Source of the DNA: Hyaloperonospora brassicae
Lineage: Eukaryota > Oomycota > Peronosporomycetes > Peronosporales > Peronosporaceae
Assembly (NCBI GenBank): GCA_947650285.1
Contig: CANTFL010000108.1
Location: forward strand, 62,001-126,000
Direction of reading: 5' to 3'
Length of the DNA stretch: 64,000 nt
The position numbers were made by a program, and so were the translations under genes. Below, in pieces: positions 34,747 to 45,059 of this stretch; the stretch's first letter is position 1; the number at the start of each line of letters is the position of its first letter. Below the pieces are notes generated by a model, which saw only the letters and a program-made list of their open reading frames with translations, searched no databases and was not told the DNA's origin.

Positions 34747-35618
34747 GAGTTACACTCTATAAGGGTGGGCACTCGTGGATGGCGTAGGCCATTCACGTTA
34801 AACGGTGTGTGCTGTGTTGAAGCATGCACCGAATTATTGATGGCGAATTCCACCATGGGTAGGAATTCGCTCCAACTCGGAAACGAGTGGACATATCCTC
34901 GAAGAATCTCTTCGAGGACACGGTTCGCACGTTCCGTCTGACCATCTGTTTCTGAATGGTCAGAAGTGGACATCTTCAATCGTGTTCCGAGAGTACGGAA
35001 CACGGTTTGCCAAAATTCCGCCGTGAACCTAGGGTCACGGTCGGATACGAGTTCACGGGGTAACCCGTGGAGTCTAAAGACCGTGTCTAGAAAGACACGA
35101 GCACAACCTTGAGCCTTGATTGACTCAGGGACAGCAGCAAGATGGTCCATCTTGCTGAATCGGTCTACAAACACAAGAATACCATTATTCTTGTGAGCGT
35201 CTTCGGGAAACCCGAAGACGAAGTCCATTGAAACGGACTGCCAGCACTCTGTCGGAACAGGCAGAGGCTGCAATGGCGCACGGGATGAAGGACTAGGCTT
35301 CACCCGTTGACAAACTTCGCAAGCACGTATATACTTGCGAACAAACTGATACTGGTGGGGCCAGTAAAAGTCACGACTTACCGTGAGGTAAGTCTTTTCC
35401 CTTCCACGATGGCCGCTTGTTGGGGCATCGTGACACTCGTACATGATGCGCAACCGCAAATCATGATGAGCGGGTACGACGACACGAGGCGTGTCGTCGG
35501 CAACAGCTGTATAGTACAGCAATCCGTTGCGTGTACTATACCGATCCGATGAGGATCGGTACAAAGCCGGTAAATCCCTCATGGATTTACTGGATGGATT
35601 TACCAGATGATCCATCAA
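34741..35618 (-). pseudogene. pol: Integrase core of gypsy copy 2
   Basis: HHCC module (HDAPTSGHRGREKT, CEVCQRVK) and DDE core (SMDFVFGFPED, SDRDPRF, TERANRVLEE). The frame continues past 34741 only as an unlikely Met/Ser-rich tail. The family-typical continuation lies in the -1 frame, entered at the G-run at about 34732-34745, exactly as in copy 1. Confidence 0.9.
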
Positions 35619-37495
35619 TCACAGAAGATCCTTATCTTCCGCGTATGCCTTTCGTACGTCGTCAAGTAAACTTGACGACGGGACACTGACTGACAGTGTC
35701 GCAACAGTGGGCTTATCCTCACTGTTGGATTGTGCGTCCGGCTCGAAATCGGGCCGGCGCGAGAGCGCATCAGCAACGACATTGAGTCGTCCCGGTCTAT
35801 ACTCCACGGAGAAGTTATACTCCGCGAAGAAAGACAGCCACCTCGCCATTTTTTGCGAGAGGTGTGGGCTGTTTACGGCCGTGCGTAATGACGCATGGTC
35901 CGTGTGGACAACAAACGGCCTATCTCCCAAGAGATAGACGAGAAACTTAGCCAGTGCGTATTTCATGGCAAGGAATTCCTTGTCATGCACTGGGTAATTA
36001 CGCTCAGCTGCTTGCAGCTGACGCGACTGATAACAGATGACGCGCTCCGCGCCATCTGCATCGAACTGCATTAGCGCACAGCCGATTGCGAAATCGCTGG
36101 CGTCACAGACCACATGAAATGGTCTGTCCTGATCTGCAATCGCCAAGATCGGCGATTGCATCAAGCTCCGCTTGATACCTTCAAAGGAACGCTGGCACTC
36201 AGCGTTCCATGACCACTTGACATTTTTCTTGAGCAAGCAAGAAAGATGAACAGTCATCTCGGCGTAGTTGCGCGAGTACTTGTGCAAGTACGCCGCAAGA
36301 CCAAGGGACTTCCTTAGTCCCTTGACATCTACTGGCACTGGCCAGTCGGTGATTGCCTTGATCTTTTCGGGATCAGGGCGTACGCCGTGTTTACCCACGA
36401 TGCACCCAAGAAGTGGTATTTCGCTAGCCGCGAATATACACTTCTTGAGGTTGGCGTACAACTTATGCTTGCGCATAAGTTGAAGAACCTGACGAACGTG
36501 AGTTCTGTGAACTTCAACGTCCGTCTTTCCGTCCATAGCCCGGCTATGGACGAACACATCGTCGAAGTAACTCGGTGCGAAGTCTCGCACCGGTCTCAAC
36601 AGATTTGTTACACATCTGTTGAATGTTGCAGGGGCATCACTCAGCCCCTGTGGCATTACTAGCCACTCCCACAGCATCCCGCTGGGGGTACTCACTGCCG
36701 TGAACGGGACGTCCCGTTCACGCATCAGGATCTGATAGAATCCATCCATCAGATCCATGGACGAAAAGATGGTACTCTTTGACATACCGTCTATGATTAC
36801 GTCCTTCCTCGGTATCGGCGTCTGAGCCGGTACCGTTGCAGCATTCAACTTGTTGAATGCGTGCACTATCCGCCACCCTCCTGTGGCCTTTCGCTCACAG
36901 AAGGTCGGAGAGCTGTGAGGGGATGTTGATTCTCTCACATGGCCCGCTGCTAAGCGATCGGCAAAGAACTTGTCGATCGCTATCACTTGTTCACGAGGCA
37001 GTGGCCACTGCTTCATGACACAGTATTTCGAGCCCGGTTTGAGCTCGATCTCGTGTCGAGTGCCTTTGTCCTTAGGCAACTCGCAAGGTACGGATTCAGG
37101 GAACACATCCCTGAATTCGATCAAATCCTTATACAAAGGATTTGCCTGAAGTGACTCCCAGGATTGGGACGCGTATCGCTCAATCCGAGTCTTCTCATCG
37201 AGGACACTTTCGTCCATCGATGAGCTGCTAAAACCCGTTCGTTCTCAGCAAATACTGTAGCCGACCGAATGTCGGTCACATACTCGTCCTCTGTGACGAG
37301 TATGCAGATCTGCTTGACTTTGCCACTACGCAGATCACGCAAGAACCGTTTCGGTTCTAGCGTTGGCAACTGAGTTATCTCCGAAGTCAACTTCGGAGGC
37401 ACAATCAGATCAAGCGTATAAGCGCCTACGCTTGATCCGTCATTAACCAAGACGTTCAACGTCTCGGTTTCTTCCTGGGAACTTGCTTCTACAGG
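35619..37495 (-). pseudogene. pol: RT and RNase H of gypsy copy 2
   Basis: The linker (37235-37495) is followed by a 2-base deletion near 37230 relative to copy 1. From 37217 the frame is open for 532 codons through RT (MDLMDGFYQI, SYFDDVFVHS) and RNase H (VVCDASDFAIG, HTDHASLRTAV, VVADALSRRP). It stops at a TGA around 35619-35621 where copy 1 reads CGA. Confidence 0.9.
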
Positions 37496-38406
37496 TTACT
37501 GAGGGCCTAATCCCTCAGCAAGCGACTCTTGAGGAATTCCTTCCTCAAGTACGTGGGGACTTATTCCCTCGACGTCTTCCGACTGTGGCTGTGCAACCAC
37601 AGTCAGGAACCGATCCTCTACGGTCGACTCTCCAGTCGACCTAGGATTTTCATGTTGCCCCTTGGGGGCAACAGACTTCTTTCTTCTAAGATGCTGCCCG
37701 CTAGGCATGCATCCATGTCCCGGTCCACTCGACTTATTCGAGTGGTGAACCTTCGGCGCAGCCTGTACTTCTGTACAGCCGCCGGGAGCTTGCTCCACAG
37801 TGTAGTGATCAACTACACTGTGATCTTGTGCAGTCGTGCTAACGACCGTACCGCAAGTGAGGCCATCGCACTCCCTCGCAGAACATCCACACGCTTGTGA
37901 ACGCTCCAAGATGTTCATCAGATGGCCATCTGATGAACAAGCAGCAGGCATCTTCACGGATCGATGCTGCCAGCTCACTCTTGGCTCGTACTTTCTGAGC
38001 CAAGGTAATCCCAGGATGACATCAAATTTTTCATCCAGATCTAGTACGATGAAGTCATCATCGTACTGTTCGCCCTCTAACGTGTAGTGGATTCCTACTA
38101 CACGTTTCTCAACGGTTATCGATGCGCCTGTTGCAAGGCGCACCGTCATCGTTGTGAGGGGAATGTCGCGCTCAACGAACTTAAGCCTACGACCCTCTAG
38201 TGACTGGCGACGAACAAAGTTGTTCGACGCCCCACAGTCTACTAGGGCACGAAGCGACAAATCATTTGTCGCTTCCAGCTTCAAGGTGATGAGCGAAACG
38301 TCATCACCAGGTGCAGAGACACACAATGATTGTGTATCTGGAGCAACTTTCGTCAAGAGATTTGCAAATTCTCTTGAGGTTGCTGGATCAGTAGGGCGCT
38401 CCGCCC
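37496..38406 (-). pseudogene. pro: Aspartic protease region of gypsy copy 2
   Basis: Signature ALVDCGASNNFV followed by VILGLPWLRKY, then a Ser/His/Gly-rich linker. A single-base deletion near 38375 moves it out of the gag frame; in copy 1 the two are in the same frame apart from the TAG. It ends at a TAA at 37496-37498, where copy 1 has CAA. Confidence 0.8.
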
Positions 38407-39561
38407 CTACTGACCCCGACCATTTTTTGATGGTCCGTCTCGCTGTTGCGGCTTTGCAACAGCGCTGGACCCACGCCCATTGCCCTTTCTGGAAAAAGGT
38501 CGTCCATTTCGCTCAGTACTGTTTGGTACTGGGCGTGGAGCACTACACTCGTATGCGTAGTGCCCTAACTTCTGACAGCGATTGCACCTCTGCAATCGCT
38601 TGTTGTTTGTAGAGCGAGGTCTCTCGCTCTCAACATAGCAGAGGTCCATTGGTTCTGGACCTCCGATCTCTTGTCGTCTCGGTGGACGGTAAGAGTTTGA
38701 GCTAGCATGAGCCTGTCTAATGCTAAAGTCTTCCTGTTCCGCGGCTGATATCGCTTCTTCAAGCGTATTCAGCTCAAGGCGGAACAGGTGGCTCCTGAAG
38801 GGCCCTTCTGCGAGCCCTTGCATGAACACCGTAATCAACGTGTGTTCATGTACTGGGTTGGCAGTTATACCACTTGCAAGGAGTCGTATATGTTGTGCGT
38901 AAGCGTGCACATCACGCTTACCCTGCTTGAGTTTCAGGAGCTCTGAGCGAGCCCTGAACTCAGCACGTGGCGGCTCAAACGTTTGTCTGAGCCGGGACTT
39001 GAAGTCATCTAGCGACCTAAACACATTTGGGTCGCTACTCTCGAGTCCCAGGGACCAAGTTTAGGCACGCCCTGCCAAGTGGGTCTGAGCAAATGTGAGT
39101 TTCATTTGCTCATCTTCGACGCGACGAGCCCTTAGGGCTCTGTCGAGTTCGACAAACCATAGTAACAGGGAGTCCTCCGGGACTCCACTGTACTTGGAGA
39201 TGTCGACTTTCATGACTTCGGGACGACGCGCATGCGCCGTCCCGCCCACAGCAGCATGGAATTGCTGCTGTCTCAACAGCTCCGTCTGTTGAGCACCGAG
39301 TTCTCTCAACTGCTTGGCCTGTTGAGAGCCTTGCTGGTGAAGCAAGGCTACTTTCTCCCTCTCGAGAGCAAGTTCATTCTGAATGAACTTGGCGATAGCG
39401 GCATGTTGTTGGTCTCTGTCTAGAGACTCCAACATGGTGCTGACGACGAGTTCGCCTACGGTAGAACTCATTCGTTCTACCGCACCCCATTCGATGTCAC
39501 TCAAATGGGTAAACCCTTCACGCGTGGCGTGAAAGGTGTCTTCTTCATCCAACATGTTCAT
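38407..39561 (-). pseudogene. gag: gag of gypsy copy 2 (one nonsense codon)
   Basis: The ATG at 39561 (MNMLDEEDTFHATREG) opens a frame that is stopped by a TAA at 39061-39063, where copy 1 has AAA-type coding sequence. The second part runs to the TAG at 38407-38409 and holds the gag core (SRLRQTFEPPRAEF) and the CCHC knuckle CNRCQKLGHYAYEC. The TAG and its surroundings are identical to copy 1. Confidence 0.87.
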
Positions 39562-39587
39562 GTTGTATGATGTGGTCCTTGGAAGGA

Positions 39588-39603
39588 CTACAAAGTGCTA
39601 CCA
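39588..39603 (-). other. Primer-binding site of gypsy copy 2
   Basis: Minus strand TGGTAGCACTTTGTAG, two bases from the 5' LTR, identical to copy 1. It starts with TGG as expected for pairing with a tRNA CCA end. An initiator Met tRNA primer is inferred from the implied A1:U72 pair. Confidence 0.75.
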
Positions 39604-39605
39604 GG

Positions 39606-39996
39606 TGTAACGGGGCACACCCTTGCGTAACTTAACGCAAGGGTTTTGAGTGCCCCGACAGACGTACACGTGGCAAGCGAGGAAGCGTAGGTAGGGTAAA
39701 AGTAGAACTGTTATATTAATAAATTAAGTCTTTAAACTACTGTCTCTTGGTTTGACTTAATTCAATTATACTAATATAACTGCATGTATGGTGACGTCTC
39801 GTCACCACTCATTGCGCGCGTCTTGCGGCGATTGGTGGGTTGATATCATCACGATATCAACCAATGAACAGACCCTTTGGTCTACCCTTCAATATCACCA
39901 CTTTGGTGATATTGTTTTAAAGAATATCCATCTTTATATTCTTTATTGTCACTTTCCTTAAAGTGACAATTTCATGTAACGGGCTGCCCCGTTACA
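39606..39996 (-). repeat. 5' LTR of gypsy copy 2 (391 bp)
   Basis: Same length and ends as the left LTR. On the minus strand this is the promoter-bearing 5' LTR. I could not assign a start site. The hairpin at the U3-side end (TGTAACGGG, spacer GCAG, CCCGTTACA) is perfect in both LTRs. Confidence 0.97.
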
Positions 39997-40059
39997 TACA
40001 ATAAAGACACCACTGTTACTATTTGAGTCTTAGACTTTGTTACATTGGCCACTCTGGTC

Positions 40060-40520
40060 TTGTGTAATTGTCAAAAAGGGCTACGACATCGACATTAACA
40101 TCACATCGGTGCAGCAGTGGGAGGCGAGCGGAGGATGTACCCTTGGCAAGCAAGCGCGAGAATGCTTTATGCCAAAGTCTCTAGCGCGTGTAAAGAAGAT
40201 TCTAAATGTCGTTCACAGTGATATCTATGGTCTTATGCAGACAGCCGCATTCGGTGGCAGCTAGTACGTATCCCCCTTGATTGAAGAACTTTTTCACATT
40301 TGTTTGTCGTATTATTGCTAAGGAAAAAGTCGTAAGTGGCTGTCAAGTTCACTGAGTTTGTCGCATTTGCTGAGACCCAGACTGGAAACCGCGCCACAGC
40401 ACTTCGTAGTGACAATATAGGTCAGTGCAAGTCGCGTGAGATGATAAAGATGTGCAGCATTCTTGGCATCGTACAGAATTCGCGCCGACTTCGACACATC
40501 GACTTAGCGAATTCGCAGAA
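40060..40520 (+). pseudogene. copia integrase fragment
   Basis: Reads W.(C)..C.LGKQ-type sequence (GGCTLGKQARECFMPKS), then VVHSDIYGLMQTAAFGGS (the HSDxxGPM block of copia integrases), and after a stop FTEFVAFAETQTGNRATALR, SDNIGQ. It resumes the copia element directly after the gypsy insertion. Confidence 0.75.
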
Positions 40521-41219
40521 GTAATGAACATGAATTTGTCGAAGTGGTCTCGCTGCGTATTGGAAGATGCTGTGTGCTCCACATCGACTTTTTCAATAGA
40601 CACACTTAGTAGATGTATTTCTCCGCAACCGGTGTCCGACACGTGCTAGTAGTCAAGCCAAGTCAAAACACCCGATCTCTACAGAAAAGACAGCATTTAT
40701 TGCTACTATCAAAATGTTAGGTTGCCACGCGTATGTGCAGACTCGCAGCAATATCGCACCAAATTTAATGCGCGGGCTGTGCGCAAGTGTTTTAATTAAT
40801 GCTCTTAGCACCAGAAAGATTTTCCTATTGAAGAGGTATAGAGATATCGCGTGCTGGTGAGCTGTAGTTGCGAAATTAATGAAGTCAGCTCCAACAGTGG
40901 TATCTACGACTAAGGAGCAGACGAAGAAGTAGTGTATGTGCAAAAAGATCCCAAGCATCGTAAATTACCATATAAATCGAGCAAGAATGAGAAAGATGAC
41001 ACTGCGCTAAGGGGAAGTTGAAGCCCGGCAGTAAGCGACATCAAATGGAACGTTTGCTAGAGCAATCCTTGGGAATGTCTGGAACCAAGCGGTCAATTCG
41101 GCAAAAAGTGGTTGGTGAAATGTCAGCGGCTGAAAAAGGCAAAGCAAGAGAGCGACATACGTTGTTAAATTAATGAGAGAATTAAGAACAATTTTTAAGT
41201 AGGCAAATAATTCAGCAAC

Positions 41220-42640
41220 ACACTGGAGTGGGACGAAGCATGCGATTCAGGAACCGGATTCTTTCGCAAGAAAAAGGCATGGCAGGTGATGCGATTACCC
41301 GAGGGTAGAAGAAAATGTCACGTGTAGATAGTGTTCGGGTCAAGGATTCTTATGATGGCGAGAAATAGCGAGACATGGCAATTTATAGCGCCTCAGGTCC
41401 ACAAAATATTTACAGTAGCACGGCATCGTCTACGCGGAACTATATATACCAGTTGACAAGTCTAAGTCAGTCATTGTTGCGATTATTTAAGCTTTCAAGT
41501 GTAAATTTGCTGTGCACTATAGGATGTCAATGCCGCGTTCCTGAACGGAGAGTTGGATACTACATTCAAAAGGCACATTATGACTTCTACTTCGACATCG
41601 AACATTATGTCTCGTTTTCAAATCGTATCGGTTCCGATTAGGACTTGAGCAACCGGCATTAATGTGGAATAAGAACACCGACGAATTAGCGTTCATGATC
41701 GAGTGTAAATGATTCGATTCTAATAGTTGTATCTACATGAAGCTCAATGATCACTTCATGATCATTGTATCACTCTACATCGATGATCTAGTGATTTCCA
41801 GCAGTTTTTACAAGAAGCTTTATGAAGCCAGTTGTGCACTGATTGGGAGGTTTGTGACGCCAGGGAAAAATCAGCTAATGTTTTCTTGGTAAACAGATAG
41901 AATGAGAATAATGCGGTGAGAATGTGCCGATACGGCTACCAAAATTAGCTACAGACATTTTGAAAAATCTCGGGACCGTATAGTAATCAAATTTAGTATA
42001 CACAAGATTTAGGAATTAAGCTGACCAATTCCATGTGCAAAGGATGTTTCAATCATGAAGAAATGATGGCAAACGTCCCATACCGATCTGTCGTTGGATT
42101 TATCATGTATTTCATGGTAGGCAGTCGTCCCAACCTTGCAGCCACAGTGAGAATACTCAGCCATATCTACGCCGAACCTTGTCGGACATACTGGCAAGAA
42201 TTAAAATGGGTATTTGATATATTCAAGGTACAAATACACATGGCATTGATTTTTTAATCAAGGAATGACTCTAGAATGCGAGGCTATTCGGATGTAGACT
42301 GGAATGGTGACATTAAGTCAAGGCGTAAAACAAGCGGCTATGCGTTCATGATGAATGTAAGATACATCAGATAACTGAGAAAGATGCAACTAACCGTTGC
42401 AACATCGTCAACGTAAGTAGAGTAAATGGCGCTCTCAGAGGCTAAGAAAGAGGCATTTTCATGTGAGATTTTGGTGATATGTCTCTAAATTGAGCAGTCA
42501 AGATTCAAGAGAACAGTCAAGAATCGATCGCACTAGTCCATAGATTCATATTTTTACGATGCGCTGATCGTAATGACATCCTTTATTGCGTTGTGCTAAA
42601 GAATGCTGCTGAATGACATGTGGTACTATAATAATGCTCG
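41220..42640 (+). pseudogene. copia reverse transcriptase and RNase H fragments
   Basis: Broken frames show the copia RT motifs DVNAAFLNGELD (near 41522-41560) and SLYIDDLVISSS (near 41770-41805). Downstream there is the block around SRPNLAATVRILSHIYAEPC, and the RNase H signature GYSDVDWNGDIKSRRKTSGY (about 42282-42341). All carry many stops. Confidence 0.8.
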
Positions 42641-43317
42641 AAATAGGACGTGAAAGTCACATTATGACCAAACTAGTCACCTCCGTGCAGTTCCAACATC
42701 TGCGTAACATGTAAATTATGCCGAGGCCAGTGGGAGTATAATCGTAGAAACACCTCGGCATGATGTCTCGGATAAATGTTTTGTAGCTAAGCCGTTTTTT
42801 ATTGACAGCATTAACCAATGATCACTATTTGATACCGGTGGGAAGGATTTGAGTACAAACTTAAATCTTCGTGTACTTATTGATAAAGTACACCATCCCC
42901 GTTCTTCCAAGCAATGACTTCCACCCCTTCAGGTTATATTGAAGATCGCAACTCGCGAAAGGAATTAAATACGTATGAATCGACGTAAAGTAATGCGCAA
43001 TTCGACAATCATTAATGCGCGAGTAGACGATCATATATGTGTAGGCAGATATAATCAAATTGGATCGGAACAGCAACATGACATTAATGAACCAAGGAGA
43101 TAAATGAATTCACTTTGCATTCTACTATCAAGTGCACAACTACCTTTACTTTATATTCCAACTAAAGAGTCTAAAATTGCACGCACTCATGACACCAGAG
43201 TATAAGATGTTACCTCTAGAAAATTTTACCTGGATATGCTCGCAACTATCGCTTACTCCTGTGGGCTTATGCACCTATAAATTCTTAACACTATTGTAAA
43301 GAAGTTTTCTAGTCCGT

Positions 43318-43620
43318 GCCCCGCCACTAAGCTATCGGTAAAATTGTCTTGCCGATCGATACTGCTTCTCCACTAAGCAGTGGCATTAGCTTCAGGCTAC
43401 AAATTTTGTGTGCTTACAGTTTGCTCTTGTCGCGATTGCCTCATTCTATTAGCGAAATCGTGCGGAAAGCTTTCGGAAAATGTAGCTTTGCAATTTTATC
43501 CAATCCTCATCGCAAAGATTGACAGAAACAAGTATATTATTGAGATATGTAAATCTTTATCCGACGCTTTTCGTCAAGGGCATTTTCCAATCGATGAGCT
43601 ACTGATATTGGGGGTACTCT
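43318..43620 (-). pseudogene. Decayed gypsy RT relic
   Basis: The stretch aligns by eye with the N-terminal RT part of the intact elements (around 3985-4195): CCCGCCACTAAGC, then the GATCGATA / TTGTTC-like blocks and the Lys/Phe-rich end appear in the same order, with many changes. It no longer codes. Confidence 0.5.
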
Positions 43621-44105
43621 GTAGGTAATATTGCCGACTGACTATAAGTGACAGCTTTGTACGATGCAACGCGTACGCAGATCCACTTGTATATGCTACT
43701 TAGTAAAGTTTACTATAACGAATTACATTTAAAGATTGTCGGTTAGTCCATCTAAACTATCATTCGTGGCGAAATAAAATAATTCAGTCCACAAAAAGTC
43801 TATTTATGTTTAAAAAGGTCTATTAATATGATAATGTATCATCATCTTGGCGCCTCCTAGCGCATGTTCCCTCAGCTTTAAAGAGTCTTATTCATATCGG
43901 AACAAACAAAATGTGATTCTGGATGAAGCACAAGATTATATAGGATAATAGGTATAATGAGATTATAATTAGTGGCGCTACAGCGCGACATATTTTTACT
44001 AGCACAAATTACTCTTCCTAGGTAGTATCGATGTTTATACTACTCGCTTTAACAGAAATTATTCGGTGCTTCCTTTGCCTTAGTACAGTTGCCGGTAGCT
44101 ATATT

Positions 44106-44205
44106 TAGAGTGTGGATGATCGCCACATTGGGTCGCTGAGCATCTTGCTAACACAAGACTTATACGTATAGCATTTGCACTCAACCTTTTTATATCCACA
44201 CTCTA
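44106..44205. repeat. Small inverted-repeat element (100 bp)
   Basis: TAGAGTGTGGAT at 44106-44117 and its perfect reverse complement ATCCACACTCTA at 44194-44205. It could be a tiny MITE. No clear target duplication. Confidence 0.5.
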
Positions 44206-44378
44206 GTTGCAGGCATTATAGTAATTTACAAAAACCTTTTGTTTAGGTGATAAATAAGAAGCAGGCATCTTTACATGTTATGTAAAGGAAATTGCTAAAT
44301 TCACACCCCTTTTCCTTAGATTCACACCCTTCCTTCAAAATCTTATATATAAAATCCCTATTCATTTTAAAATTTGAT

Positions 44379-44531
44379 TGACACAACGTCCCACGTGATT
44401 TCGGCCACTTGGCTCCAGTCCATATCTCCACCTTCACGCGCCTTGAGGACCGTTGTCACTGTTAGGTACAACACGTACGCCCATCCAGCGCAAGAGACGT
44501 CATTGTACGCTAGCAGGTACAAATTTAGCTG
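44379..44531 (-). pseudogene. Captured PTPLA/HACD (3-hydroxyacyl-CoA dehydratase) fragment
   Basis: An open 51-codon stretch reads NLYLLAYNDVSCAGWAYVLY, then LTVTTVLKAREGGDMDWSQV. This is the first membrane helix and first loop of very-long-chain 3-hydroxyacyl-CoA dehydratases (YLLxYNxxSxxGWAYVL pattern). It runs into the inner edge of the left TIR. It lacks the catalytic region, so it is not a functional enzyme. Confidence 0.75.
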
Positions 44532-44612
44532 CGAGGACTACGCATACAAAAATAGGGAACTATGGTCAGCCTCTGCGTTGCAACCTGAACACTCGTCTGT
44601 ATCTCCTCTTGT

Positions 44613-44846
44613 TCTCAACTTTTTGGCCTGCACGACCGTTCGTGGAAAGTAGTCAAGAATAAAGCCACGACGGCATTACGAAATCTTGATGGAGTCCTAA
44701 ATGATACCAACGACAATCTCGTTGGTCACAAGTGCGCCCGACTCCATCGCGGCTTTGACCATTTGCCTATGTCGGTGCCAGCGGCGACAGCAGCGCGCAA
44801 GATGTCGCCCGTAGCCAAGTGGCAGAGAAAGTACTCGTCTTTGTCC
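44613..44846 (-). pseudogene. Captured adenylate kinase fragment
   Basis: Minus strand reads DKDEYFLCHLATGDILRAAV (the LCHLATGDMLRAAV block of eukaryotic AMP/adenylate kinases). After a frameshift it reads ESGALVTNEIVVGII, then with stops CRRGFILDYFPRTVVQAKKL (the RRGFILDGFPRT block). The P-loop part and the C-terminal half are absent. The order and spacing match a contiguous internal piece of an adenylate kinase gene. Confidence 0.85.
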
Positions 44847-45059
44847 AACGGCGATTGCGTACCTTGTATATATAAGATTTTGAAGGAAAGGTGTGATTCT
44901 AAGGAAAAGGGGTGTAAATTTTGCAACTCACTACGTAAATCAGCTGATATAAATTATATGTTTGTTGACTTTTAAAAGCGTCACCCGGTATATTAAGATA
45001 AAGTCATTACCGGACTGTCAATCGCTCAACGTGTACTGGGTATCCACGAAACATCTTCT

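Larger units (their letters stand above)
32017..39996 (-). mobile_element. Complete Ty3/gypsy chromodomain retrotransposon, copy 2
   Basis: A 7980-bp element with 391-bp LTRs at both ends, flanked by the perfect 5-bp target duplication TACAA (32012-32016 and 39997-40001). Minus-strand order: 5' LTR, primer-binding site, gag, protease, RT, RNase H, integrase, chromodomain, antisense-ORF region, polypurine tract, 3' LTR. The two LTRs differ at only about two positions that I could find, so the insertion is recent. Coding lesions: TAA in gag at 39061-39063, a 1-base deletion near 38375, TAA at 37496-37498, a 2-base deletion near 37230 and TGA at about 35619-35621. It is non-autonomous as it stands. 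Confidence 0.97.
32012..40001. repeat. Target-site duplication TACAA around gypsy copy 2
   Basis: TACAA directly precedes the left LTR (32012-32016) and directly follows the right LTR (39997-40001). Five bases is the usual duplication length for Ty3/gypsy integrases. Confidence 0.95.
31050..42650 (+). mobile_element. Decayed Ty1/copia retrotransposon, interrupted by gypsy copy 2
   Basis: Plus-strand copia fragments appear in the right order on both sides of the gypsy insertion: gag (31170-31650), then integrase (40060-40520), RT (41220-42250) and RNase H (42260-42640). All are full of stops and shifts. The order gag, integrase, RT, RNase H is the copia order. The two halves are separated by exactly the gypsy element plus its 5-bp target duplication, so the copia element was present first. 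LTRs were not identified. Confidence 0.8.
42651..44287. other. AT-rich transposon graveyard
   Basis: No intact gene. A gypsy RT-region relic lies at 43318-43620. A 100-bp element with 12-bp inverted ends lies at 44106-44205. The remainder is AT-rich with nothing recognisable. Confidence 0.5.
44288..44929. mobile_element. TIR element carrying captured host gene fragments (Pack-TIR type)
   Basis: About 60-bp terminal inverted repeats: the left end holds TTCACACCCCTTTTCCTTAG, and the right end holds the same arrangement in reverse (GAAGGAAAGGTGTGATTCTA, then AGGAAAAGGGGTGTAAATTT). The inside is much more GC-rich than the flanks. It contains two unrelated host gene pieces on the minus strand, adenylate kinase and PTPLA/HACD, with no transposase. 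A weak 9-bp near-duplication (TATGTAAAG / TACGTAAAT) sits at the borders. Layout and TIR length fit a Pack-MULE-like non-autonomous element. A third TIR copy lies at 63030-63110. Confidence 0.82.
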
